Made by a program: the position numbers and the translations under genes. From Inia geoffrensis (taxonomy: Eukaryota > Chordata > Mammalia > Artiodactyla > Iniidae): a DNA stretch of 64,000 nucleotides. How positions within the stretch are numbered: position 1 is the stretch's first letter; every line of letters begins with the position of its first letter. The stretch lies in assembly GCA_036417435.1 (NCBI GenBank), contig CM070900.1, positions 34,015,496 to 34,079,495 of the forward strand, in the 5' to 3' direction. Under the pieces are notes generated by a model that saw nothing but the letters and a program-made list of their open reading frames with translations, was not told the origin of the DNA and searched no databases. Shown here piece by piece: positions 12,425 through 24,155 of this stretch.

Positions 12425-13888
12425 TTGGGGGAACCTTCAAGATGGCAGAGGAGTAAGATGTGGAGATCACCTTCCTCACCACAGATACATCAAAAATACA
12501 TCTACATGTGGAACAGCTCCTACAGAACACCTACTGAACACTGGAAAAAGACCTCAGCCTTCCCAAAAGGCAAGAAACTCCTCATGTACCTGGGTAGAGC
12601 AAAAGAAAAAAAGAAAAAACAGAGACGAAAGAATAGGGACAGGACCTGCACCTCTGGGAGGGAGCTGTGAAGGAGGAAAAGTTTCCACACACTAGGAAGC
12701 CCCTTCACTGGTGGAGACGGGGGGTGGGCAGGGGAAAGCTTCAGAGCCACGGAGGAGAGCACAGCAAGAGGGGTGCAGAGGGCAAAGCAGAGAGATTCCT
12801 GCACAGAAGATCGCTGCCGACCACCACTCACCAGTCTGCAGCTTGTCTGCTCACCTACCGCGGCGGGAAGGGGCTGGGAGCTGAGGCTTGGGCTTCGGAA
12901 GTCAGATCCCAGGGGAGAGGATTGGGGTTGGCTGCGTGAACACAGCCTGAGGGGGCTAGTGCGCCACAGCTAGCCAGGAGGGAGTCTGGGAAAAAGTCTG
13001 GAACTGTCTAAGAGGCAAGAGACCACTGTTTCAGGGTGTGCAAGGCAAGGGGATTCAGTGCACCACGTAAACGAGCTCCAGAGATGGGTGAGAGCCGCGA
13101 CTATCAGCATAGACACCAGAGACGGGCATGAAATGCTAAGGCTGCTGCTGCAGTCAGCAAGATGCCTGTGTGCAAGCACAGGTCACTATCCACACCTCCC
13201 CTCCCAGGACCCTGTGCAGCCTGCCACTGCCAGGGTCCCATGATTCAAGGACAACTCCCCCGGGAGAACACACAGTGCACCTCAGGCTGTTGCAACATCA
13301 CGATGGCCTCTGTCACCACAGGCTCGCCCTGCATTCCGTACCCCTCCCTCCCAGCCGCCCCAGCCTGAGTGAGCCAGAGCCCCCCTAATCAACTGCTGCT
13401 TTAACCCTGTCCTGCCTGGATGGGGAACAGACGCCCTCAGGTAACCTACATGTAGAGGCAGGGCCAAATCCAAAGCTGAACCCCAGGAGCTGTGTGAACA
13501 AAGAAGAGAAAGGGAAACCTCTCTGTGCAGCCTCAGGAGCAGCCTGTTAAATCTCAACAGTCAACTTGATGTACCCTGCACCTGTGGAATACCTGAATAG
13601 ACAACGAATCATCCTAAAATTGAGGCAGTGGACTTTGGGAGGAACTGTAGACTTGGGGTTTGCTTTCTGTTTCTAATTCGTTCCTGGTTTTATGTTGATC
13701 TTAGTATTTACAGCTTATTGTCACTGGTAGCATTGTTTACTGATTTGGTTGCCCATTTCCTTTTTTTTAAATATATATATATATTTTTTTCTCCTTTTTC
13801 TTTTATTGTGAGTGTGTATGTGTATGCTTCTTTGTGTGATTTTATCTGTATAGCTTTGCTTTTACATTTGTCCTAGGGTTCTGTCTGT

Positions 13889-13924
<36 letters not shown>

Positions 13925-14560
13925 ATAGTGTTTAACACTTGTTATCATTGGTGGATTTGTTTTTTGGTTTGGTTGCTCTCTCCTTTCCTTCCATTTATTT
14001 TTCTTTCTTTTTTTATTACATTTTAATATTTTTATATTTAATAATAATTATTTTATTTTAATAACTTTATATTATTTTTTCTTTCTTTCATTCTTTTTTT
14101 TTCTTTTCTCTCTTTTTTTCTGAGTCGTGTGGCTGACAGGGTCTTGGTGGTCCAGCCAGATGTGAGGCCTAAGCCTCTGAGGTGGGAGAGCTGAGTTCAG
14201 GACATTGGTCAACCAGAAACCCCCCAGCCCCACATAGTATCACACATCGACAGCTCTCCCAGAGATCTCCATCTCAACACTAAGACCCAGCTTCACTCAA
14301 TGACCAGTGAGCTACAGTGCTGGACACCCTATGCCAAACAACTAGCAAGACAGGAACACAACCCCACCCATTAGCAGAGAGGCTGCCTAAAATCATAAAA
14401 AGGTCACAGACAGCCCAAAACACGCCACTGGATGCGGTTCTGCCCACCAGAAAGGCAAGATCCAGCCTCACCCACCAGAACACAGGCACTAGTCCACTCC
14501 ACCAGGAAACCTACAAAAACCCCTTAACCAACCTTACCCACTAGGGGCAGACACCAAAAT
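12425..14560 (+). promoter_or_regulatory. L1 5' UTR / internal promoter region
   Basis: L1 transcription is driven by an internal Pol II promoter in the 5' UTR. This 2.1-kb region is richer in G and C in its first kilobase (about 12,650-13,500), with scattered CpGs, then becomes T-rich (13,740-14,110, including 30 consecutive T at 13,891-13,920), and returns to mixed sequence. The open frames of 60-103 codons in it overlap each other on both strands and look like composition artefacts. Its length is more than twice the roughly 0.9 kb known for human L1. Confidence 0.75.
12438..12446 (+). promoter_or_regulatory. YY1-like site at L1 5' end
   Basis: CAAGATGGC lies 14 bases from the start of the element. 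Human L1 has a YY1 site with this same core at its 5' end, where it positions transcription start. Function here is inferred from that parallel. Confidence 0.6.
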
Positions 14561-14650
14561 CAACATGAACTACAAACTGGCAGCCTGCAAAATGGAGACC
14601 CCAAACACAGTAAGTTAAGCAAAATTAGAAGACAGGGAAATACGCAGCAG

Positions 14651-15505
14651 ATGAAAAAGCACGTTAAAATCCCACCAGACCAAACAAATGAGGAAATGGG
14701 GAGTCTACCTGAAAAAGAATTCAGAGTAATGATAGTAAAGATGATCCAAATTCTTGGAAATAGAATAGAGAAAACAAAAGAAACATATAACAAGGACCTA
14801 GAAAAACTAAAGAGCAAACAAACAATGATGAACGACATAATAAATGAACTTACAAATTCTCTAGAAGGAATCAGTAGCAGAATAACTGAGGCAGAAGAAG
14901 GGATAAGTGACTTGGAAGATAAAATAATGGAAATAACTACTGCAGAGCAGAATAAAGAAAAAAGAATGAAAAGAATTGAGGACAGTCTCATAGACATCTG
15001 GGACAACATTAAACACACCAACATTGGAATTATAAGGGTCCCAGAAGAAGAAGAGAACAAAAAAGGGACTGAGAAAATATTTGAAGAGATTATAGTTGAA
15101 AAGATCCCTGATACAGGAAAGGAAATTGTCAGTCAAGCCAGAAAGCACAGAAAGTCCCATATAGGACAAATCTAAGGAGAAACACACCAGGACACATATT
15201 AATCAAACTGTCAAAAATTAAATACAAAGAAAAAATATTAAAAGCAGCAAGGGAAAAGCAACAAATAACATACAAGGGAATCCCCATAAGGTTAACAGCT
15301 GATCTTTCAGCAGAAACTCTGCAAGCCGGAAGGGAGAGGCAGGACATATTTAAAGTAATGAAAGGGAAAGACCTACAACCAAGATTACCCACGAAGGAAC
15401 TCATTCAGATTCGATGGAAAAATTAAAAACTTTACAGACAAGCAAAAGCTAAGAGAATTCACCACCAAACCAGCTGTACAACAAATGCTAAAGGATCTTC
15501 TCTAG
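14651..15505 (+). pseudogene. L1 ORF1 (RNA-binding chaperone), broken
   Basis: L1 ORF1 encodes a trimeric RNA-binding protein needed to package L1 RNA. An open frame of 174 codons (14,651-15,175) contains a coiled-coil-type region rich in Glu, Lys, Ile and Leu ('RITEAEEGISDLEDKI') and then the start of the RRM-like part ('IGIIRVPEEEEN'). A stop ends it at 15,173-15,175. The C-terminal domain continues in another frame after about 15,165, with the family signature 'PIRLTADLSAETLQA', and should have ended at the TAG at 15,503. The frame is also open upstream of the ATG at 14,651, so the original start may lie earlier. The frameshift removes a functional product. Confidence 0.9.
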
Positions 15506-16942
15506 GCAGAAAACACAAGAGAAGGAAAAGACCTACAAAAACAAACCCAAAACAATTAAGAAAATGGTAATAGGAAAATACATATCGATAACTACCTTAA
15601 ATGTAAATGGATTAAAGGCTCCAGCCAAATGACATAGACTGGCTGAATGGATACAAAAACAAAACCCATATATATCCTGTCTACAAGAGACCCACCTCAG
15701 ACCTATGGAAACATACAGACTGAAAGTTAGGGGATGGAAAAAGATATTCCATGCAAATGGAAATCAAAAGAAAGCTGGAGTAGCAATTCTCATATCAGAC
15801 AAAATAGACTTTAAAATAAAAACTATTACAAGAGACAAAGAAGGACACTACATAATGATCAAGGGATCGATCCTAGAAGAAGATATAATAATTGTAAATA
15901 TTTATTCACCCAACATAGGAGCACCTCAATACATAAGGCAAATACTAACAGCCATAAAAGGGGAAATCGACAGCAACACAATCATAGTAGGGGACTTTGT
16001 AACACCCCACTTTCACCAATGGACAGATAATCCAAAATGAAAATAAATAAGGAAACACAAGCTTTAAGTGATACATTAAACAAGATGGACTTAATTGATA
16101 TTTATAGGACATTCCATCCCAAAACAACACAATACACATTTTTCTCAAGTGCTCATGGAACATTCTCCAGGAGAGATCATAATCTTGGGTCACAAATCAA
16201 GCCATGGTAAATTTAAGAAAATGGAAAGCATATCAAGTATCTTTTCCGACCACAGTACTATCATACTGGATATCAACTCAGGGAAAAATCTGTAAAAAAT
16301 ACAAACGAATGAAGTCTAAACAATACACTAATTAATAAACAAGAGATCACTGAAAAAGTCAAAGAGGAAATAAAAAAATACCTAGAAACAAATGGCAATG
16401 AAAACACGACAACCGAAAAACTATGGGATGCGGCAAAATCAGTTCTAAGAGGGAAGTTTATAGCAACACAATCCTACCTCAAGAATCAAGAAACATCTCA
16501 AATAAGCAACCTAACCTTACACCTAAAGCAATTAGAGAAAGAAGAAGAAAAAATCTACAAAGTTAGCAGAAGGAAAGAAATTTTAAAGATCAGATCAGAA
16601 ATAAAAAGAAATGAAGGAAATGATAGCAAAAATCAATAAAACTAAAAGCTGGTTCTTTAGGAAGACAAACAAAATTGATAAACCATTAGCCAGACTCATC
16701 AAGAAAAAAAAGGAGGAAGACTCAATTGAATAGAATTATAAATGGAAAAGGAGAGGTAACAACTGACACTGCAGAAATACAAAGGATCATGAGAGATTAC
16801 TACAAGCAACTATATGCCAATAAAATGGACAACCTGGAAGAAATGGACACATTCTTAGAAAAGCACAACCTTCTAAGACTGAACCAGGAAGAAATAGAAA
16901 ATATAAACAGACCAATCACAAGGACTGAAATTGAGACTGATT

Positions 16943-17181
16943 AAAAATCTTCCAACAGGGCTTCCCTGGTGGGGCAGTGGTTGAGAGTCCACCTGCTGAT
17001 GCAGGGGACATGGGTTCATGCCCCGGTCTGGCAAGATCCCACATGCCATGGAGCAGCCTGGCCCATGAGCCATGGCTGCTGAGCCTGTGCATCCAGATCC
17101 TGTGCTCTTCAACGGGAGAGGCCAAAACAGTGAGAGGCCCACGTACCACAAAAAAAAAAAAAGAAAAAAAATCTTCCAACA
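16943..17181 (+). mobile_element. CHR-2-type SINE nested in L1 ORF2
   Basis: The SINE body is 16,958-17,166, with the perfect 15-bp TSD aaaaatcttccaaca at 16,943 and 17,167. It has a tRNA-derived head with A-box-like 'ggtggggcagtgg' and a degraded B box ('gggttcatgccccgg'), and ends in an A-rich tail from 17,150. L1 coding sequence resumes directly after the TSD. Confidence 0.97.
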
Positions 17182-19133
17182 AACAAAAGCCCAGGACCAG
17201 ATGGCTTCACAGGTGAATTCTATGAAGCATTTCAGAAGAGCTAACACTTATCCCTCTAAAACTCTTCCAAAATTTAGCAGAGGGTGAAACACCCGAAACT
17301 CATTCTGTGAGGCCACCATCACCCTGATACCAAAACCACAGAAAGATGTCACAAAGAAAGAAAACTACAGGCCAGTATCAGTGATGAACATAAATGCAAA
17401 AATCCTCCACAAAATACTAGGAAACAGAATCCAACAGCACAATAAAAGGATCATACACCATGAGCAAGTGGGGTTTATTCCAGAAATGCGATGATTCTTC
17501 AGTATACACAATTCAATCAATGTGAAAACCATAATTACAAATTGAAGGATAAAAACCGTATGATCAACTCAATAGATGCAGAAAAAGCTTTCAACAAAAT
17601 TCAAAACCCATTTATGATAGAAACCCTCCAGAAAGTAGGCATAGAGGGAACTTAACCTCAACATAATAAAGGCCATATATGACAACCCCACAGCCAACAT
17701 CATTCTCAATGGTGAAAAATTGAAGCCATTTCCTCTACGATCAGGAACATGACATGGTTGCCCACTCTCACCACTATTATTCAACATAGTTTTGGAAGTT
17801 TTAGCCACAGCAGTCAGAGAAGGAAAAGAAATAAAAAGGTATCCAAATTGGAAAAGAAGAAGTAAAACTGTCACTGTTTGCAGATGACATGATAGTATAC
17901 ATAGAGAATCCTAAAGATGATATCAGAAAACTGCTAGAGCTAATCATTGAATTTGGTAAAGTAGCAGGATACAAAATTAATGCACAGAAGTCTCTGGCAT
18001 TTCTATACGCTAATGATGAAAAATCTGAAAGAGAAATTAAGGAAACACTCCCGTTTATCATTGCAACAAAAAGAATAAAATACCTAGGCATAAACCTACC
18101 TAAGGAGACATACTACCTGTATGCAGATAACTATAAGACACTGATGACAGAAATTAAAGATGATACAAACAGATGGAGAGATATACCATGTTGTTCGATT
18201 GGAAGAATCAACATTGTGAAAATGACTGTACTACACAAAGCAATCTACAGATTCAGTGCAATCGCTATCAAACTGCCAGTGGCATTTTTCACAAAACTAG
18301 AACAAAAAATTTCACAATTTGTGTGGAAACACAAAACACCCCAAATAGCCAAAGCAATCTTGAGAAAGAAAAATGGAGCTGTAGGAATCAGGCTCCCTTA
18401 CTTTAGACTATACTACAAAGTTACAGTAATGAAGACAGTATGGTACTGGCACAAAAACAGAAATTTAGATTAATGGAACAGGATAGAAAGCCCAGAGATA
18501 AACCCTTGCACATATGGTCACCTTATCTTTGGTAAAGGAGGCAAGAACATACAGTGGAGAAAAGACAGCCTCTTCAAGAAGTGGTGCTGGGAAAACTGGA
18601 CAGCTACATGTAAAAGAATGAAATTAGAACACTCTCTAAGACCATACACAAAAATAAATGCAAAATGAATTAAAGACCTAAATGTAAGGCTATAAAACTC
18701 TTAAGAGGAAATCATAGGCAGAACGCTTTATGATATAAATCACAGCGAGATTCTTTTTGACCTACCTCCTAGAGAAATGGAAATGAAAACAAAAATAAAC
18801 AAATGGGACTTAATGAAACTTCAAAGCTTTTGAACAGCAAAGGAGACCATAAACAAGACGAAAAGACAATCCTTGAATGGGAGCAAATATTTGCTAATGA
18901 AGCAACTGCCAAATGATTAATCTCCAAAATATACAAGCAGCTTATATGGCTCAATATCAAAAAAACAACCCAATCCAACAATTGGCAGAAGACCTAAATA
19001 GACATTTTTCCAAAGATATATACAGATTGCCAACACACACATGAAATGAAACTCACCATCACTAATTATTCAAGAAATGCAAATCAAAACTACAATAAGG
19101 TATCACCTCACACCAATCAGAATGGCCATCATT

Positions 19134-19381
19134 AAAAAATCTACAAACGGGCCTCCCTGGTGGCTCAGTGGTTGAGGGTCTGCCTGCCGATGCAGGGGAC
19201 GCGGGTTCGTGTCCCGGTCTGGGAGGATCCCACATGCCGCGGAGTGGCTGGGCCCGTGAGCCATGGCCGCTGAGCCTGTGCGTCCCGAGACTGTGTTCCT
19301 CAACGGGAGAGGCCACAGCAGTGAGAGGCCTGCGTACCGCCAAAAAAAAAAAAAAGAAAAGAAAAAAAAAATCTACAAACG
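19134..19381 (+). mobile_element. CHR-2-type SINE nested in L1 ORF2 3' part
   Basis: The body is 19,150-19,365, with the perfect 16-bp TSD aaaaaatctacaaacg at 19,134 and 19,366. B box 'gggttcgtgtcccgg' is present. The A-rich tail is interrupted by G. The rest of the L1 Cys-rich region follows the second TSD copy. Confidence 0.97.
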
Positions 19382-19833
19382 ATAGATGCTGGAGAGGTTG
19401 TGGAGTACGGGGAACCCTCTTGTACTTCTGGTGGGAATGTTAATTGATACCACCACTATGGAGAACAGTATGGAGGTTCCTTAAAAAAAACTAGGAATAG
19501 AACTAGCATACGACCCAGCAATCCCACTACTGGACATATACATTGAGAAAACCGTAATTCAAAAAGAGTCACGTACCACAGTATTCATTGCCACTCTATT
19601 TACAGTAGCCAGGACATGGAAGCAACCTCAGTGTCCAATGACAGATGAATGGATAAAGAAGACGTGGCACATATATACAATGGAATATTACTCAGCCATA
19701 AAAAGAAATGAAGTTATTTGTAGTGAGGTGAATGGAGCTAGAGTCTGTCATACAGAGTGAAGTAAGTCAAAAAGAGAAAAATAAATACCATATGCTAACA
19801 CACATATATGGAATCAAAAAAAAATGCTTCTGA

Positions 19834-20235
19834 AGAACCTAGGGTCAGGACAGGAATAAAATCGCAGACGTAGAGAATGGACATGAGGACACCGGGAAGG
19901 GGAAGGGTAAGCTGGGACAAAGTGAGAGAGTGGCATGGACATATATACACTGCCAAATGTAAAATGGATTGCTAATGGGAAGCAGCCACATAGCACATTT
20001 AGATCAGTTCGGTGCTTTGTATCCACCTAGAAGGGTGGGTTGGGGAGTGTGGGAGGGAGACGCAAGAGGGAGGATATATGGGCATATATGTATACATATA
20101 GCTGATCCACTTTGTTGTACAGCAGAAACTAACACATCACATAATTGCTGTAAAGCAATTATACTCCAATAAAGATGTAAAAAAAATAAAAAATTAAAAT
20201 GTAATATTTAAAAAAATAAATTAAATTTTTAAACA
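19834..20235 (+). other. L1 3' UTR and tail
   Basis: Contains the lineage markers 'agtggcatggacatatatac', 'gcagccacatagcac', 'ggagggagacgcaagaggg' and 'ctgatccactttgttgtaca'. AATAAA lies at 20,168-20,173, and an A-rich, partly TA-rich tail runs to about 20,235. Confidence 0.9.
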
Positions 20236-20252
20236 AAAAAAGAAAGAAAAAG

Positions 20253-21711
20253 CCAGTTTTCTGTTCAATAGCTGTCCACCCTAACATGAACCTTTGTTTT
20301 CTAAGTCTGAGTCTCCAAACTTCCAGTGCTCTATGGAGTCATCGTATTACTCAAATAGATATCCATCCACTTGCTTGCAGCTACCAGAGTTGGTTTTTGT
20401 TGCTGACAGTAAATGTAACTTAACTAATAAACTAGGTCATGTACTTCTACCATTTGAAATTATCTCTAATACAAATACATTCCTGATGGTCTGATGGTTG
20501 GAATTACCTCCAGTTAGCTCTGCTGTATTTCACATACCTGTGTCTCCCTCAAAAACCTAGACATTATATCTCCCTCAAAAGCCTATCTTATTTACTGAGA
20601 AAAATAATTTAGATAGCAGAGAGTTTTTCACATGGGATCTTGAAGTTGTATTTTCATTTCCCTCAACAGTCATGATGATAATGCCTTCTCTTCTTTCTAT
20701 AATCTCTAATTAAGGAGATAGACATTTGGGGGGTTTCTCTGAGAGGTAACTTGGTTGTTCCTACATCTTCAGCAGTTTTTTAAACTACTTGTAAAGGAAC
20801 TATGTCTATAGAGATGAACAAAAATATATTTGGATGATGTCTTAATATCATCCCATACTTAGAACTTTGGATTTTATATTATACTGTGTGTTATATAATA
20901 TCAGTATTTATAATGTACTATATAATATGTATTTTATTATTAAAGTGGATAATGATTATTTCATATAATTATATTATGTACTTCCATATTAACCTTATAA
21001 TACAAGGCTATACATATTGTCCCTATTAAGTAGTTTGTGTTCTATGGACAATAGAGCCTTTAAATTTTTCTTTATCATATATAGTTAGAAAGCAATTATT
21101 GAATGCCACCATTGTACTCCTTGTCTTCAATATAAGTGCTGTAGAAAGAATATAAAAATAAAATAGAAGACCCAAGCAATACGCTTAAGGAATTTAAGTA
21201 TTTTTCGATGTGTTTTAGAAAGGAAGAAAGAGAGAAAGGCAGAAAGAAAGAATGAGAGAAAGAGAGGGAGGGAGGGAGGAACATCTTGCATGTGAATCTA
21301 TGAAATGTGTGTGTGTGTACACATACACAATTATATACATGTAATGTATATATTCACATATATATTCAGTGATTTTAAACAGTATAATTTAAAAAATTTG
21401 TGTTGTTTCTGGACCAACAGTCTTTACAGTAGAAAATGTGTTCTGACCTTTTAGAAAACATTTGCAATACCATGATACATACTTTAGTTTGAAGTACTGC
21501 AAATGTCATTTTCTTGTGGTTATTTGAAGGAAGGGGGGGTAGTTTCTAGAAAAAGAAAGGCATTTTATGAGATTAAGTAGAAAATGAATAGTCTTTTTTC
21601 TTTTTTTTTTTAGCTAGAATGCTTACCTTTAATTTCCTGATCCCTTCTCAATTCCTTCATACACAAAGAAAAAAAGTCACAAATTGAAAATGGATGGTCC
21701 ATCTGCAGTGA
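20253..21711. other. AT-rich unassigned DNA with GA tract
   Basis: No gene is seen. A purine-rich tract lies at 21,219-21,275 and a short (TG)n at about 21,309-21,320. The open frames at 20,294 and 21,096 have no motifs. Confidence 0.5.
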
Positions 21712-22042
21712 AATGTAGTCCTTTTTTTTTTTTTTTTTTTAAATATTTATTTATTTATTTATTTATGGCTGTGTTGGGTCTTCGTTTCTGTGCGAGGGCT
21801 CTCTCCAGTTGCAGCAAGCGGGGGCCATTCTTCATCGCGGTGCGCGGGCTTCTTACTATCGCGGCCTCTCCTGTTGTGGAGCACAGGCTCCACACGCGCA
21901 GGCTCAGTAGTTGTGGCTCACGGGCCTAGTTGCTCCGTGGCATGTGGGATCTTCCCAGACCAGGACTCGAACCCGTGTCCTCTGCATTGGCAGGCGGATT
22001 CTTAACCACTGCGCCACCGGGGAAGCCCAATGTAGTCCTTTT
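21712..22042 (-). mobile_element. CHR-1-type (long) SINE, antisense
   Basis: The body is 21,726-22,028, with TSD aatgtagtcctttt at 21,712 and 22,029 (perfect, 14 bp). Reading the minus strand: tRNA-like head 'gcttccccggtggcgcagtg' with B box 'gggttcgagtcc', a central part longer than in CHR-2 copies ('ccgcgatgaagaatggc'), and an '(aaat)n' plus A tail (here T-runs and '(attt)n' at 21,721-21,765). Confidence 0.95.
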
Positions 22043-22421
22043 GATTGTTGATAAATAAGCAAGTTAACTCACAGGATTTCATCCACTATGCTGGAGGAAG
22101 TATTATTGAGAGTACAGTGAAATGGAATTTTGTGGGGTGGGATATGACTGATACACTCCATTGAGTTTATTTTGATTGAAGCCCAAAGTACTGAATAATT
22201 TGATCTTTGTCTTGTTTGTAATTTAGAAACAATAATAACAAATGAAGAATTCTTATAAGTATCTGATTAAACAATGATGGCAGTTGCCAAACCCAATGAA
22301 TGTCAAATATGATTCCGTTCTGCTCCATCAAGGGCCTACTATGGATAAAACAAAGTGTTTATTCTGGGTATAGACAATTTGAGTCACCCAGTTGACTGAT
22401 GTAAGATATTCCATTGTCTTT
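22043..22421. other. Unassigned DNA
   Basis: I see no gene or repeat between the two SINEs. Confidence 0.5.
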
Positions 22422-22662
22422 AAGAAATGTTGTGGGGCTTCCCTGGTGGTGCAGTGGTTGAGAGTCCGCCTGCCGATGCAGGGGACACGGGTTTGTGCCC
22501 TGGTCTGGGAAGATCCCACATGCCGCGGAGCGGCTGGGCCTGTGAGCCATGGCCGCTGAGCCTGCGCGTCGGAGCCTGTGCTCCGCAACGGGAGAGGCCA
22601 CAACAGTGAGAGGCCTGCGTACCACAAAAAAAAAAAAAAAAAAAAAAAAAAAAGAAATGTTG
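22422..22662 (+). mobile_element. CHR-2-type SINE
   Basis: The body is 22,433-22,651, with TSD aagaaatgttg at 22,422 and 22,652. B-box 'gggtttgtgccc' carries a T in place of C. It ends in a nearly pure A tail of about 27 bases, which suggests a fairly young insertion. Confidence 0.95.
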
Positions 22663-23739
22663 GGTATTGCAATTTTATTACTGGTGTTCCTGTTGCAGGG
22701 CATTTATGATTCTCATTATGTTTTACTTTAATCAGTGTTAGCCCAGTGGCTTTTTCTTTTAGGCTCTAAACAAATTTTGGTTTTATGAATTAACCAGCGT
22801 ATATTGAAATTAGTTCCTATTTCCTGAGGACATATCAAGAGGAAACACTGGTTAAAAGGAAGAGGCAGCCCTTGAGTAAATGAGAATCTGGGAAAGTTAC
22901 CCTGGTATAGTGGGATGGTAAAAAATAGCATGCAACTTGATGAACATATTCTTGAGTGCTTGAATTGGTTACCTGATCAAAATATGAATTTCAATTTTAT
23001 TGTTGGATTCAGTCCTAAGACAGACCTAGACCTTGAATGTTTTAGGGTGTGGAGAGGTGGGTTTTTACTCTGTCTGTATTCTGCTCTTTCCATGTGACAT
23101 AAAGCCACACCTTAAACTCTCTGATTCTGAGTAATGTTCTATCTTAGGCCTGGTGGAGGGAAGGAAGCATTAAAAATGGTATTTATCAAAGGAGTCATGA
23201 CTCAAAAGTAATAGTAAAACCAGCCAGCTCATATTGAGAGACTTAAAATGAAGTTACTTCCACGGTAGTACCATTCATATACTCAGCATATAATCCCAAA
23301 GTGTCTTTTTAACAGCAGAATTATATAGCACAGGCAAGGCACTGCTTGTAAGGGAAAATGTTGGAGGGATTTAGTCATGATTCTTTTCTCAAGAGTAAAG
23401 AAGTCTATATAAAAGATCCATGTAATCAAGAAAATATATTCTGGCAATGTTTTTTTCATAAAATAATAACCAGTGGGCAACATCACCCCACATATGCTAG
23501 TTTGAAGGTAAAAACCAAAGACAGCCAAAGCTTTAGAATGATGTGAGGTAGCATATACTGTATATAAGAAAATACCTACATATAATCTGCATTTTAATAT
23601 TTGTTTCCTCATTCTTCCTAGCTCATTTTCAGTAGGCATGCCTACCAGTAGGGCTGTACTGATTGTTTGTGGCTGCCCAGTGTCTTCTGATGGTGCTGGC
23701 ACCATAACGGTTGCTCAGTTTTTGACTGTCACTTCTGCT
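22663..23739. other. Unassigned DNA with a 140-codon chance ORF
   Basis: The longest open frame outside repeats is on the minus strand at 23283-23705 (140 codons from ATG). It starts 'MVPAPSEDTGQPQT' and contains hydrophobic patches but no recognisable domain. No splice context, Kozak-like support or codon pattern sets it apart. Treated as noncoding. Confidence 0.5.
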
Positions 23740-23890
23740 TTCTTCCATCCATGCATCTGTTGATGGTTTACTGTGTGCAAGCAGCATAGTTGGTGCTGGA
23801 TTTACAGTGGTTAACAAATAGATACCAGACAGAGTCTTAGTCCTCACGGAGCTCATGATATGATGTGACAAAAACTGTACAGTTGACAAT
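23740..23890 (+). repeat. Old unnamed interspersed repeat, 5' part
   Basis: 'tttactgtgtgcaagcagca' followed by 'gtgctggatttacagtggtt', 'aacaaatagata' and 'cctcacggagctcatgatat' follows the 5' region of the family also seen at 58.7 and 53.2 kb. Confidence 0.6.
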
Positions 23891-23934
23891 TTTAGTAGCT
23901 TTTGTTTAGCGTTCTCAGCCCCTCTATTATGTCA

Positions 23935-24155
23935 GTACAGTGATTTACTTCAGTCTACTACTGAGGATACTAAGGCACTAAAAAATTTTAAAAACTTAGC
24001 CACGGTCACACTTGTTTCTGTTTATTAAAAATTTGCCTATTGCTGAAAATTCTTTAAATAGGACGTTAATATTACTTTCTATATTATAATAACCTGATAA
24101 TCTAATATTGCATTTAGAAGCCTTCCGGATTCAAATCCAAAAGTCTTACTCCAAC
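23935..24155 (-). repeat. MIR SINE with internal insertion or divergence
   Basis: 'gaggatactaaggcac' and 'gccacggtcacac' mark the reverse MIR core (to 24,011). After about 105 bases of AT-rich sequence, the MIR end resumes with 'ggattcaaatccaaaagtct' (24,128). The middle may be a small insertion. Confidence 0.6.

Larger units (their letters stand above)
15564..19833 (+). pseudogene. L1 ORF2 (endonuclease-reverse transcriptase), broken
   Basis: ORF2 starts at ATG 15,564 ('MVIGKYISITTLNVNGLK'). A TGA at 15,630 stops it after 22 codons. The endonuclease domain continues in the same frame with 'LQETHL' (15,681-15,698; catalytic Glu kept) and 'SDHS' (16,245-16,256; catalytic Asp/His kept), but 'GDFN' has become GDFV (15,990-16,001), losing the conserved Asn. 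The reverse transcriptase motif FADD is intact at 17,877-17,888, followed by a 194-codon open frame to 18,473. The C-terminal Cys-rich segment (about 19,380-19,440) has lost its 'LHCWW' His and Cys (now LYFWW). Two SINEs interrupt the gene. The natural stop would be the TGA at 19,831. Many other stops and small shifts are present. Confidence 0.92.
12425..20235 (+). mobile_element. Near full-length L1 retrotransposon, inactivated
   Basis: The order 5' UTR (12,425-14,560), ORF1, short spacer, ORF2, 3' UTR and A-rich tail is complete, about 7.4 kb after subtracting two nested SINEs. The 5' end starts at 'gggggaaccttcaagatggc'. The 3' UTR ends 'ccaataaagatgt' followed by A/T-rich tail from 20,174. 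ORF1 has a frameshift. ORF2 has an early stop and further breaks. Two CHR-2 SINEs (16,958 and 19,150) split ORF2. The element is therefore dead, but it kept its whole length, unlike the 5'-truncated L1 copies elsewhere in the window. The 3' end matches the copies at 30.9 and 42.1 kb and the upstream part of 45.2-46.4 kb, so all belong to one recently active lineage. Confidence 0.93.

Noticed and set aside
12425..14560. Several 60-103-codon frames, considered as an extra L1 ORF (such as a primate ORF0 analogue)
   Set aside because: They overlap on both strands in a GC-rich 5' UTR, with no conserved motif visible. Comparison with other full-length copies would be needed.
22328..22703. Overlapping open frames of 114 codons on the minus strand, and similar frames at the other SINEs
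   Set aside because: These are frames through CHR-2 SINEs, which are GC-rich and often open, so the same peptides recur at every copy.
23283..23705. 140-codon minus-strand open frame, longest outside repeats
   Set aside because: No domain, no splice or promoter context, and composition like its surroundings. Best taken as chance unless conservation shows otherwise.
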